From contig NW_019211457.1 in the NCBI RefSeq assembly GCF_002443255.2, forward strand, positions 51,314,617 to 51,378,616: 64,000 nt of DNA, written 5' to 3'. This DNA comes from Varroa destructor. Lineage: Eukaryota; Arthropoda; Arachnida; Mesostigmata; Varroidae. Below the pieces are notes generated by a model that was not told where the DNA came from, did not search any database, and saw only the letters and a program-made list of their open reading frames with translations. This document shows, piece by piece, positions 49,450 through 59,732 of this stretch (the first letter of the stretch is position 1; each line of letters opens with the position of its first letter). The position numbers and the translations under genes are program-made.

Positions 49450-50158
49450 CGGCGTAAATGTTTGTGGCATTCAGGGAACGGACGGACGACGTACATACAC
49501 AAAGATACCCAGTAGACATGTGTCCATGTACTCTCTTATCGTAGCGGCAAGCCGGAGCATTTTCCTATGAAAGAACCAAATGGGGTAAGACGGGGCAACG
49601 ATCTTCAACTTTCAATAACAAGTATGTTCCCTTCCCCTCTCCCATCCTTTTTCACACATTGCTTTCGAACGTTCGGTTGGCCCCTGTTCTAAACCATTTA
49701 CCCAACAGAGCGTTAGCCCTGCCTCCTTCTCCCTTATACTATTTCGCTACTAATCTTTGCTCACAGCGAACTTGAACCCTGTAGCAGGCTGCCGTTCTCA
49801 CGCGACCCATTTCTTTCCTCGCCGCTTCAGCGCACTTTGAAGCCTCTTCGACCAGAGTGGTTGAAGTGCTCTCTTTCGGGAAGAGAGTTAAGAGCCTAAC
49901 GTCGGCCGCTACGCCCTAACGTAATGACGCCGATAGCAGTAACGATGGTTGTTGGCGCGGCTCGCAGCGGTCGACCCGTCGGGCGGGGTTTGGGCTGGCA
50001 ACAACTAGCCGAACTGGTGTTCGACTGCTGAATGTATGATCGCTCGTGAACCATTGAGGCGAATTCGAACGCGACCCGGACACGCGAACAAACATACGAA
50101 AAAAATTTACACAATCACCGAAACATAACCTTACAACAAATAGATACCTAAACAGAGA

Positions 50159-50704
50159 ATGTCTCGTAAGTTAGGGGATCAAGGGAAGAAGGTCAGTGCA
50201 GGATCAATGTCAGTTTGCCAAAAACGGCAACACAACAACGGTGCAAGACGAACAGAACAAGAGAAGATAAGAACGGAAGAGGTCATACCGAAAACATGCA
50301 GACCTGCATTGAGGTCAGGAAATAAGAACGACGGGGGCTGGTGGGGGAGAAAAATGAGACATGCGCGGAGTAAAAGAGATAAGGGAAGAGTGGCATTTCA
50401 CTCGCATTTCTCTGTGTCATCGTTGTTGACTCCTGCGACGCTTCTCTTTACCAGTGAAGGTAACGTCGGCAAGGCAACGACGGTGGCCGTTTTGGGCGGT
50501 GAACGGCAACGGTGTGCTTTTGTTTGGTTTCCACGTCAACCGTCAAAGTGTTTCGACAATAACAGCAAAAAGGCCAAGTCTGGCCTGCGAATGACATTGA
50601 CAACGCACAGAAGCGGTCGCTTGGGTGTCCGTGGAGATGGTCTTGGTGTTGCTGGAAGGCTGCTGGTGGTGGTCGGGGTCTTGGCCCTGCCGTTGCTCCC
50701 CTAG
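50159..50704 (+). CDS. 181-codon ATG ORF, longest in the window, unrecognised
   Basis: ATG with A at -3, preceded by a short AT-rich, CA-rich leader that would suit a 5' untranslated region. The first third of the product is highly basic and polar (MSRKLGDQGKKVSAGSMSVC then many Arg/Lys/Asn), matching the purine-rich DNA. The last part ends in a small hydrophobic tail (GRLLVVVGVLALPLLP). No domain is recognised. Minus frames of 127 and 82 codons overlap its 3' half, so the GC-rich composition alone may explain it. Its length is only slightly above what one expects by chance in 64 kb. Confidence 0.17.
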   Translation: MSRKLGDQGKKVSAGSMSVCQKRQHNNGARRTEQEKIRTEEVIPKTCRPALRSGNKNDGGWWGRKMRHARSKRDKGRVAFHSHFSVSSLLTPATLLFTSEGNVGKATTVAVLGGERQRCAFVWFPRQPSKCFDNNSKKAKSGLRMTLTTHRSGRLGVRGDGLGVAGRLLVVVGVLALPLLP

Positions 50705-51816
50705 CGCGTTGTGACCAATGGAGACGGATAAAAGCCAGTCGGGAAATGCAGGGTTCACGTCTTCCTTGCCAGCAAGCCTTTCGCGCCACACGAAAACACT
50801 GTGCTGGCGGGAGAAATGCTAGAAAGACCACTGCTCGTTGTAGACTGCTTTGATAAAATCAGAGCAGCGAGGGCCTCCATCCAGAAGGGTCACGGTCAGA
50901 TTTCACGGTCAGACGGCGATGGTGGCGGTTGTGGTGAAGTGAAAACGGCCCGATCTGAATACGCAATGTCAAAGGTTAGTCGAGAACAGAAGCCGAGGTA
51001 AAAGCGGCGTTACTCCTGCAGACATGGGGCCGAATGACTGGTTTGGACTAAGCGGGCAGGGTCCGAAGGAGCATCGAGCGATTCAGCAATGACATCAGAG
51101 CGGCAACGCGGGGCAAGAATGTGATACAAAGTCCCGGGAATGTCGAGAAGTGTAGATGTTTTAAAAGGTTCAAGTGATGAGAACCGCGGGGAAAAGCGGG
51201 AATCAAGAGAACGACAGCAACGAGAGAAAGGACTCGAAAAAAGAACGAAAGGAAACGAAAGAAGGAGACAGGAAGGGCCATGAGAAACTTTTATGATTAC
51301 GGTTGTCATTGCGGAACAGCCGATCAGCAGTAACAGTTCGTTTGTCTTTGTATTGGGACCGTTCCGTAAGTAAAAAAAAGTCCGTTAGTGTTTTGTTTGC
51401 TCCTTGTGCCATTACTACCGCGATATCGTCGTCGTTTTATGATTACCTTCACAAAGAAAAGTACAGGTTAAAAGTGGTGTCGCCGCAGCTGTTGGTCGGC
51501 TGCGAGTTTGAGGACAGAGAACGGGCGATCAAGCGGTAGCAAATTTGGGCAACAACGATCAACTACTACATAATCCCTGTCAATCCGCCGCAAAAGGCGG
51601 CGTGTACTAGCCGCGAGAGGGCAGTACGACAATAATACGAGATGTGTCGAACTCAGCCTTGGCAAACAGGCAGAAGAAACATAAAAGTAACACAAGTATA
51701 CAAACTCACAAACAGACATAGCGGAAGCACAGGAAGCAAAGCGAGCCACTTTTATCTAGTACGCAGATAGACAAACCGCCGATACATGGTATAGCATTTC
51801 TTTCGGTAAGGCTTTT

Positions 51817-51830
51817 TTGCCGGCCGGCAA
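51817..51830. repeat. 14-bp GC-rich palindrome
   Basis: TTGCCGGCCGGCAA is a perfect palindrome at the right edge of the GC island. It could be a dimeric factor site or chance. Confidence 0.85.
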
Positions 51831-51860
51831 GCAGGCGGACGAAGACGTGGTGGACTGTAG

Positions 51861-53490
51861 GAGGTGGATGTGCCGAACTGTAAAGTTTGGAATGACATAG
51901 TACCCAGGCGAAATTTCGATGACTACGTGATACTTCATGTATTCGGTTTGGCCCTTGGTCTTAGCTATCAGTGCTTAGGTATCGCTTTAGATCATAAACG
52001 ACTAAGACGCTGTAGTTTATCACACTCACAAGAAACCAGGACACTCAATGCTTCTGTGGGTCTGGTCGCGTTCCGTCTAACTTTAGTACAATCACTAGCC
52101 CCCTACTAGGATTCTTACTTTGACGGGAGCCGGGATTGCCATCTGTTCCTCCATTTCTCTATCGTTACTTTTCGATGAACTTTTGATAGAACAATAGACC
52201 TCACTTGGCCCAACCAAGTTTAGGACAGGAGGAATTACCAGAAAGTCATAGTGGTCCCTTATCACATGGGTCACGGTGGGAACGCCTCCAGTAGGGTGGT
52301 CTGTTCCATAGCAGTACGCTGAAGTCGGCAGTAGCTGTGAGCTTAAAAGCATAGATATTCAGTGCAGTGTGAGTTCTTCGGTGCAACGACTGCATACAAG
52401 GCAGTAGATATCAGTAAATTTAAGGCTGTATAAAAAGGTATAGATTTCCGACTGATATGAATGATCCTAAATAAATTGAATGGCTAAAGTGTTCTCTTAA
52501 AGTGCTGTGGTTGGAGAAGGTAATGGATTTTAATCTACTGATAAACTGCAGTTGGTCCAACTAATTCCTTTAGTTTTTAATGGAATTTCTAGTTGTTGGG
52601 GGATTATGTGCGAACTATAATACTTTGGATGCAGCTTTTTTAAAAAAAAGCTTAAGCCTTGAATTGCGTACTGAATCTTTAGATTTAATCAGCAAATTAT
52701 CATTTTTAATTCTGTTTCGAATTAAAAATATAGCGCTATATCGACCGTTGAATCAGTGCTCCCCATTGTATATCCCAGTATATTGCAGATGTAACCAAGC
52801 TTACTTTATGTTTAGCTTCTTTTATTTTTTTCAGAACTCTAAATGTTTTTTTTACATTTTAGGTGTGTATTCTGTGTGCGCTATCTCAAGATTCAGTTGT
52901 TATTACATTGTGTAGAATTAGACGTGCAAACACATACAACGCCTGAACGTACACGCTATACGTGCAGTGATGTCTTTGTAAATCGAATAACTCATGCGAA
53001 AAGTCTATCGACCATTTGAAGCTTAGTTGATATGTACGTACAACCATTGCGATTCCAGTCGTAGTCCGCCTTTGAAAGATGAATACTTACATTTCAGGAA
53101 TTGGTCCCTGTTACGTCCTCCATCAGTGGGCGAGTATAGACCGGCATCCAGTCTTTTACTTTACATAATGGATCACTACATACCAAGGAAGGACAATCTT
53201 CAGGACATATATTATACAGGCTTAACTTCAGCAAATTAGCTTATCGTTGGGTTACAGATAACTTTGTTTACATGTAAAACGATTGATTTATCTACATTTT
53301 GTACAAATTGAATAAGGTTGTCCCATACCAAAAAGATCTAAATTTGCCATTTGTGTGTAATGCCTAGATTTGGTAGTGCCAAAATATCATGAAGTAGGGA
53401 TTAGTGCAAGCTTCTATAGAATCAATGATTACTTACAAAATAAATCAATGGAATTCTATAAGAACCATGTCGACTATAACTGAGCCATAT

Positions 53491-53535
<45 letters not shown>

Positions 53536-54999
53536 ATTCACATTCTGTTATATCGCTTTAATCCTATCATTTTATACATCTAACAAACTCACCAATAAAA
53601 GAAAAATTAATTACAGTAGTTTATATGGCCTGTGCGCCGTCAGTAAGAAGACAGTTACCGTTATCTGAAAGTGACCTTCATCATCCTGCTCGTTCTAATC
53701 AGCCAACTGATAATGATCAGTGAACGAGGAACCATTTCGTAGTACGGCAATAAATTGAGCATGCCAAAAAAATGTCTAGAACGCATAGCGTAAGGGACGA
53801 CAGATCGGTGTCATAATCCACGACGGAATTCCAGCTGGACGACGGCGGGGGGGTAAGTATCAAACAGGAATTGCAATTCTGTTGATCTTTGTCCCACCAA
53901 GGTTCCTACAAACTACTAGTAGCTTCTTGAACCGTCAGTACGCACTATACAATACTGAAAGCTAAAGAGCTCTTTTCCATGCCTATAGAATCTGAACGAA
54001 GCCAAGGTGTGGACGGAATGCCACTATAGTTCGGACTCACATATAGCTTTTACACGAAAAATCTATTAGCCACAGATATATGAAAATCTTATACATTTAA
54101 TATTGAATTTCCGCCATCGTTTGATGTTCGAAAATGTTACAGACATTTTCTATTCCTAGTTACTTTCACGTTTATAAAATGACAGAACGGGTCTGGTATA
54201 CACTGTGCAGAAGAGAAAAATTATTCCCTCCGTTACATCATTTTGAAATTTTACAATGTCGATAAAAAGACAACAAAAAGCGGTATACGTACTAACTTTG
54301 CAGTCAATCCAAATGTAGAACACATTGCCTATTTATCAATGGTCCTTGAAGATTGCTGCACGCTATTTAATGCCTGCCTGTTGTCAATCGATACCCAAAA
54401 TAGAGTAGATGCCGAAGGTAAGATTAAGCCCAGTTAACTTAAGTAACATAATAAACATTCTTTAATAACAAACACAGTCGCCAATAGTCTCTACAAGTTA
54501 ACATGCACGCCTTTTTTCAATTTAGATGAAACGTAAATATACGACCTACAATGCTACCTAGACCGAAAAGATAGTCGTAGAGTAACGATGTTGAAACTCA
54601 GTTTAAACATGCTTTCATTACATGAGCACAATCAGTACCTGATGAGACTCTGTGCCACTGTTTACCTTGGCAAATATTGTCAATAAAGGCAAAATAATGG
54701 AACGTTGTAGTAGGCACTCGCTCGATATCAGCCAGAAGCATCCCACATTGCCAACAACAACAAAGCGAGTCGTTAGCTTTTTGTACATATATATTTTGAA
54801 CGTCCTTCGGTGACCAGCCCAAACTTTGTACATCTGGGACAGCTACAGTGGTCTGTTTCAAAGTTGAACTCCTGCCGGGCGCACCACTCCATAAACGGTC
54901 AGGCCATAGCTTAGTGGCGATAATGAAATCCTTTAAGAACCGTAACGTTTTTATCAGATCATTAATTTTAGCAAGATAAGTACCAAGCAGCCCTTCCCT
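51861..54999. other. AT-rich DNA with a TA microsatellite, no recognisable gene
   Basis: Frames at 52580-52915 plus (111 codons, Phe/Leu/Ser-rich and typical of T-rich DNA), 53027-53239 plus and 54598-54861 minus are unrecognised. A G-rich spot lies at 53846-53853. No RNA gene was seen. Confidence 0.55.
53494..53532. repeat. (TA)19 microsatellite
   Basis: Thirty-nine bases of perfect TA alternation. Confidence 0.96.
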
Positions 55000-55214
55000 A
55001 CACGTGCAACTACAGCAGTATGACGCGACGTCAAAATCTGCACGGCACAGCTATAATTTAACAGTAATAATTCTCTCCTTATTTTCGTCCTTGTTTTGCT
55101 TTTTCGTTCTCTCCTGCGTCTATTATTACAACGGCTATAGCGGTTTGCACCGTATGTAGACGATACGAACGAAGCAACAGCGCTAACGGAGAACAATCAA
55201 TGGTTCGGAGGACA

Positions 55215-55724
55215 TTAGGTAGGACTGAATATACCGTAAACAGCACGACCCGACCTTGCGGCATGTAGTAAGGAAGAAGAAGAAGAATATAGCCAAATAT
55301 TATCGCAGTTGCAGTGCGCGAAAGCGCCACTGGAAGCAAAGGTACCGGTAAACACCGAATAACATAGTGGTACAGAAAACTGTAGCGGATCCGAATCGTC
55401 TGGCGGTAGCTCCGTCGAAATGATCTGAGTATTGAAAGTCTTCCAGGCTAAAGGCATTTGTCTCGGACCACTGTGTGCGACATCTGTGGCCGTCCTTTCT
55501 CCACGGACAGCCCGTATATACGGGATGAGACCATTCCAGTGATCCGCCAATGGCAGCGCAAAAGGCAGAGAAGAACACAGGCTTGCTTTTCTTTCGCTTA
55601 TGGCGGCGTCTAGAACGAAGCTCGAGAAATAACAGCCGCCCGGCGAGCAGATGCCGGCGCGTCGAAAGGCACAAATGGCGATCAGCAGCAGTTCCTCCGA
55701 GACACTTTGCGTTATGCTAGTCAC
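55215..55724 (-). CDS. long minus-strand open frames, candidate exon, unrecognised
   Basis: The 169-codon frame begins at GTG, so it would be an internal exon, and it contains Cys-rich and Ser-rich stretches. A second frame (55300-55674) reads a basic run followed by a hydrophobic segment (KPVFFSAFCAAIGGSLEW). The acceptor-like site at 55612 lies just before this second frame's basic run (RRHKRKKSK), which would make it an exon start. The segment faintly recalls the first membrane helix of sugar-transporter-like MFS proteins. The following residues do not continue that pattern, so I do not assign it. Only one of the two frames can be coding. Confidence 0.17.
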   Translation of the reverse strand: MTSITQSVSEELLLIAICAFRRAGICSPGGCYFSSFVLDAAISERKASLCSSLPFALPLADHWNGLIPYIRAVRGERTATDVAHSGPRQMPLAWKTFNTQIISTELPPDDSDPLQFSVPLCYSVFTGTFASSGAFAHCNCDNIWLYSSSSSLLHAARSGRAVYGIFSPT

Positions 55725-55840
55725 ACTCCCTTTGCCCTATTTCGTTCTCCTCCCGTCATAAATCACAGCTATCAAAAACCATCTTGATCCAGCTACCCCG
55801 ATGCTTCTTCTGTCTTCGTTTCTTTTCAATCAGTCACTTT

Positions 55841-55867
55841 GAAGGGGCGGTGTGCAGTGGCCCCTTC
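55841..55867. repeat. 8-bp GC-rich inverted repeat
   Basis: GAAGGGGC (55841-55848) pairs with GCCCCTTC (55860-55867) across an 11-base loop. It begins seven bases after the strong plus-strand acceptor ending at 55833, so in a transcript the hairpin would open the exon. Confidence 0.75.
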
Positions 55868-55933
55868 TTTTTTTCTCCGTTGTACAAAACAGATTTTCCA
55901 GCATTATTGATCTTCTTTTAGTCTCTCCCTTGT

Positions 55934-58149
55934 TTTTCCTTGCATCATATCATAAAATTTTATCTACCGACTTTCACCATCCATTTTCAATCGCAGCTAA
56001 TATTCACCGTTATCCTTTGTCTCGATATATGACAAAAATGAGGCAGACTTAGAGTAGTCAGAACCAGCCTGACTAACTGAGGAGGGTTGTCGGGGTTATA
56101 TATATGGCTAGCAAGAAGAAATTCAGAATCAGAAGCCGCATGTCAATTTTAAAGGCATGTACATAATTCTGATATCTACAAAATGTTAAACGGTAGTTTC
56201 TGAATCCCCCTCCCATACACTGCAGGCCATTATTGAAGCACACTAAAATTCCAAGGAAGTGGTCGCTACCCTGCTTTTGATATAGGTTTCAATGTAAAAT
56301 CTATCTGCACGTCATAAAGGATTTCCGGAGCTAAAGTTTAAGATGGGTACTATACGGCCATCTACATTTGATTCTTCCGGTTGCCAATAAAGGGGATCCA
56401 TAATAGGTCCTATAGTGGAAGTAGTTCTGAGAATATCCTCATGTGAAGAGTCAATGGTCGGGAATAATTTAACATCTAGCCAAATCAAATGTTTCGAACG
56501 TTACATAAGATTAAGAACATTACTAGGATAATTTTTATCGTTGCATGTATTGGTTGTCTTTTGAAGCAGAAAAGCTTGATCAGCTTCATGCTACTGGACC
56601 TGTTTAAACTGACACCGGCCGTTATTATTGTTCAAACCTGTCTGTTCAAACCTTCTGGTCAGGTTAATTAGTCTACGGTAACCGCTTTTGCAAAACACCT
56701 GTCACCGGCGATTTCTGCTCTCATCGCCCACCTGCTGCGTTATCAAGAACAGCTGACAGCATACGGTGTAGCAGGTAGGGCGTGCCAGATGCCTGTGGCC
56801 GATGTACGGGGCAACTTTTGCTGGTTCAAACTGCGGGCTTCAAGTAAAACGCACAACTGCTCTGACTGTGACACACTGCTGATGTACCAATGCATTGCCG
56901 GTTAGTGCTCGACAGAGTAAGTAACCCACTTCCACATTCTTTCTGTGAGCGCTGTTCGAAGCATCAGCCCGAACAACAGACCCGTATAAAGTCGAATTTT
57001 GTGTAGCTATACGGTTCGCCGGAATTACCGTGTCGCATAGCAAGGTCGATGTCGTGACCGTATAGTAGTCTTGTAGTTGTATTCGACAAATGGATACATA
57101 TCTCTGCCATATCTATTCGAAGGCGTTATTACCATGGAGAAGAGCGAAGCCGTACCTTGTCTACAAGCCATAAGTTGCCATCATTTTTCGTACGTACTTG
57201 ATATGGGATTCTCTTAATTTTGTGTAAAGATGACAAGCAACCAAAGTGTTATCGGATATTATGATGATTTATTTGAACGACCCTGGCAAAAAGCATAGTT
57301 GATCGCAAGCACAAAGATTAATTAAATCGAAAAAACGGATACGATCGTTATTACGTCAAACACAGCTCAACATGATTCAAAATACGACGAGCTGTAATAT
57401 GGCTAAAAATGAAAAATCTTGAGCAAGCTCGCTCAAATCTTGGTCCTTGAAGCACATTCGGGCGAGCTCGCTAGAAGCCAATAAATTCCTCCTTTGGATA
57501 ACCTCGACTGAATCAGTAAAGCTCAATTCAACGCAGATACGTATGTTATTTTAGCATTAAACGTCCATAGATTTTACTTGCTTGCGTCCATGTATAATGA
57601 AATTGTTCCAAAAATTGCTGCTAGCAAAGAAATAGAATCCGTTGTACGCCAAAGCCTATCGAGGCTCATGAGGTCTAGAAGACAACATCGCCATTTGTGC
57701 TCATAAAGTCCAATGAACGGGTAGTGTTTACTGGGATCTGTGGGAGGCACGAGGAGCGAGAAGCGAATATTATCTCGACATGTGCTGAGTTACCTGGGCC
57801 CTCGGAAGCCATTGTCTTCTTATAAGCTTAGTAGTAAAAGTAGATTTCACATGGGAAGTAAGATTGACATCCTGCTTCGCACGTAAAATCTGCTTCGGCC
57901 TGCAAGCAACCAAACGTTTGTATTGACTGGTAACAGTGCGAAATCATTAGGCAGTACTCCTTGATATTTTTCAGGCTGAACTTAATCTTAGCAAATGACG
58001 GTAGGAACTCTAACATCCGTAGGAAGACGTGAAAACGCATACTAATAGAGGTAGAATCATATTGTTGCTACTGCTATTGTTGTTGTGGCTGATATAGCCG
58101 TTCCTGTTGCTTGAGTTTTTGATGTCTTTGCTAATCGTTGTGGCTGTCA
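55934..58149. other. AT-rich DNA without a recognisable gene
   Basis: Only frames of about 60-70 codons occur (55852-56052 plus, 56840-57043 minus, 57828-58040 minus) and none is recognised. A short palindromic cluster (GAGC/GCTC and GCGAGCTCGC) lies at 57421-57471. Trinucleotide-like TTG/GTT runs occur at about 58060-58090. Confidence 0.55.
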
Positions 58150-58254
58150 TACACCACTAACTTTTTTCAATACCTTCAACTCTTTTACTTCTCCTCTCTT
58201 GTTCTTTTCCGTCTTCCTTCATTCCATGCCATCCTTCTTCTTCTTCTTTTCTAG

Positions 58255-58382
58255 AATCATGCGCCGAGACAGGCGGGTAGTCGGCTCTCGCCAGATTGCA
58301 TGCCAGCCCGCCAGTCGGTCTTCACGGTTCGAGGTACCGAGCAGCAACTGTGTGTATTTGTGCGTCGATGTTCGCCTTCTAG
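58255..58382 (+). CDS. candidate exon 1 of a small spliced transcript
   Basis: A 128-base segment bounded by a long pyrimidine tract ending TTTTCTAG and by the donor TCTAG|GTAAAT. Two of three frames are open. One has an ATG at 58259 and reads MRRDRRVVGSRQIACQPASR onward, very Arg-rich at the start. Joined to the next segment it would continue for about 21 codons, including a hydrophobic run (LATVAVVLLLV), and stop at a TGA near 58572. The other open frame passes both the first and second segments and stops in the third. No family is recognised. Confidence 0.22.
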
Positions 58383-58507
58383 GTAAATACTAAGATGATC
58401 GTGGTGAGGGAAGGTCTGTTGCTTCTCTCAAAAAAATAATTTTTTTTTTGCTCACTCCTTCGGTCGACTTTAGCTACTGGACTATGACAACCGTTTTACT
58501 TTTGTAG

Positions 58508-58584
58508 AAACTTTTCCGCTCGCTACTGTCGCCGTCGTCCTGCTGCTGGTCCATCGACCCGCCCTTTGCTGATGGTCCGTCCAG
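58508..58584 (+). CDS. candidate exon 2 of a small spliced transcript
   Basis: A 77-base segment between the acceptor CCGTTTTACTTTTGTAG and the donor GTCCAG|GTGTGT, both close to consensus. It is GC-rich and open in two frames throughout; the third, which continues the ATG frame of the preceding segment, stops near its end. Each frame encodes a different unrecognised peptide. It is equally compatible with an untranslated exon. Confidence 0.22.
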
Positions 58585-58856
58585 GTGTGTTACTCTTGTC
58601 GACACCGTTGCCCCAGCCTCCGCGGTTTAGGCCTCGGCACTGTCGGAGAAAGCAGTCAGGATGCTTAGCAGGTACCGGACCCACTACTCTCTTATCAAGT
58701 GTTATAAGTTCCGGCGAGCAGTGGGCGCAATATCCGTTTTCATTCCCAGTGACGGTGCCCACCAATAGTTCCTACTTTTGCCATGATGGAGGTGTACAGT
58801 CAGTCTGCGGAGCTTAGTCCTTCAACAACTCGCACTGGCGCGTTCTCTTTTCTCAG

Positions 58857-58923
58857 TCTGCGTTCAGCCTTAGCAGACCATCGTTGGTCTGCTAAGGCTG
58901 AACGCCGCCGCTTCACCGTCTAA
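58857..58923 (+). CDS. candidate exon 3 carrying a perfect hairpin
   Basis: It starts after the acceptor GTTCTCTTTTCTCAG. In the frame that continues the phase-0 frame of 58508-58584 it stays open for about 22 codons (SLRSALADHRWSAKAERRRF near its end) and stops at TAA 58921-58923. Most of the segment is the 21-bp inverted repeat at 58860-58905. Because a hairpin fixes both halves, the peptide it would encode is not evidence of coding. It may be an untranslated, structured exon. Confidence 0.15.
58860..58905. repeat. perfect 21-bp inverted repeat with 4-base loop
   Basis: The arm 58860-58880 (starting GCGTTCAGCC) is exactly complementary to 58885-58905 (ending GGCTGAACGC), with TCGT between. 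No mismatch or bulge occurs. Pairing does not extend into the flanks. It starts three bases downstream of a strong splice-acceptor-like site. The loop is too short for a normal microRNA precursor. Possible origins are a structured RNA element, a recent fold-back duplication, or a fold-back artefact of sequencing or assembly. Confidence 0.93.
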
Positions 58924-59432
58924 TATTATGCACTAAAAATATCTACGTAGCTTGCTAATATTGCCCCCTAGTACATATCTACTACAATTGCTACTGCCAT
59001 TACTACAGGCCTACCTACCGCAGACCTCTGGCTCCCAGGCTTTCTCTATCTCTCTCTTAGCTTTCTTCAATAGTCTTTTTTATATGCTTGTAGGCCTCAA
59101 CCCCGCACGTAGCAACGACGCAAACATGGCCCTGGCCCAACCTAATAAGCCTCAAGTTCCTCTGCTCATTTTTTACCCAACCTCTCAATTCTTTTGACGT
59201 TTTTCTACACAAGGAAAAGAGCCAGGGCAGTTGGAATCATCGAGAATGTAAAAGAAAATGCCGCATATTAGCGGTCTATAAGGGGTAGCTCTATAAGGGT
59301 AAAAACGACTGACATATCCCTTTTGCACACTGCTCACCTGCACACTTATTCAATTCTCGCACAACTTTTCTTGAGTGGCCTATCTGGACAATAGGCACGC
59401 AACGACCACCAACTTGAATTAATATCGAAACA

Positions 59433-59456
59433 TATATAGCTTTGTATAGCTATATA
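59433..59456. repeat. 8-bp AT-rich inverted repeat
   Basis: TATATAGC (59433-59440) pairs with GCTATATA (59449-59456) across an 8-base loop. Because it is AT-rich, chance is likely. Confidence 0.7.
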
Positions 59457-59663
59457 AGTTGCAGGCACTCATGGACAACATCCATAACAAATATAAAAAG
59501 CGAAAAGTATGCGCAAATATGTAAGGTGAAACTAGTGCAAAAGTGGCTTTGATCAATAAATAAGAAGACACAAAGTATCATAGGCATAACGGTGGCTAGA
59601 CATAAAAGAGTATATGTAAATCGTGTTATTTTCAAGCTAGTTAACTGTATGGCAAGACTTCTG

Positions 59664-59664
<1 letters not shown>

Positions 59665-59730
<66 letters not shown>
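59665..59730. repeat. (CT)33 microsatellite
   Basis: Sixty-six bases of perfect CT alternation, the longest uninterrupted single-unit repeat in the window, followed by ACATATACATATATAAATAAA. As a homopurine-homopyrimidine mirror repeat it can form triplex DNA. On the minus strand it is a (GA)n array that could bind GAGA-type factors. Confidence 0.98.

Positions 59731-59732
<2 letters not shown>

Larger units (their letters stand above)
49450..51860. other. GC-rich island, about 2.4 kb, with the longest ORF
   Basis: This is the longest GC-richer island. It includes a C/T-rich plus tract ending CTTTGCTCACAG (AG at 49766-49767, a good acceptor), a small CTCTCTT/AAGAGAG hairpin at 49869-49887 and a purine-rich plus stretch at 50180-50400. 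Overlapping long frames follow on both strands at 50150-51000, and another purine-rich stretch lies at 51120-51290. A minus frame at 50543-50791 has many C/G-ending codons (contains QGQDPDHHQQPSSNTKTIST). No protein family is recognised. It is a plausible promoter or 5' exon region, or a transcript with low coding potential. Confidence 0.45.
55000..55933. other. GC-richer island with minus-strand open frames and a plus acceptor
   Basis: At 55215-55724 two minus frames of 169 and at least 124 codons are open together while no plus frame reaches 60 codons. This strand asymmetry favours minus-strand coding or chance stop avoidance. On minus, TCGAGCTTCGTTCTAG (AG at 55612-55613) is a good acceptor inside these frames. 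On plus, TTCGTTTCTTTTCAATCAG ending at 55833 is a strong acceptor. A GAA repeat (55273-55287) would encode poly-Ser on minus. Confidence 0.4.
58150..59220 (+). other. cluster of plus-strand splice-like signals in a GC-richer island
   Basis: Within about 1 kb the plus strand shows a series of good acceptor patterns: CTTCTTCTTTTCTAG ending at 58254, TTTTACTTTTGTAG ending at 58507, TTCTCTTTTCTCAG ending at 58856, TGCCATTACTACAG near 59009 and TTATATGCTTGTAG near 59093. Two are paired with good donors (TCTAG|GTAAAT at 58382/58383 and GTCCAG|GTGTGT at 58584/58585). The first three possible exons are listed separately. A last segment after 59093 contains AACATGGCC at about 59123-59131, a good start context, with an open frame to TGA at about 59197. 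Taken together this looks like a small multi-exon transcript, but no reading frame gives a recognisable protein. Confidence 0.35.

Noticed and set aside
55300..55674. Sugar transporter gene fragment
   Set aside because: Only one short hydrophobic stretch resembles the first helix of the family, and the downstream residues do not follow the family pattern, so it is too weak to name.
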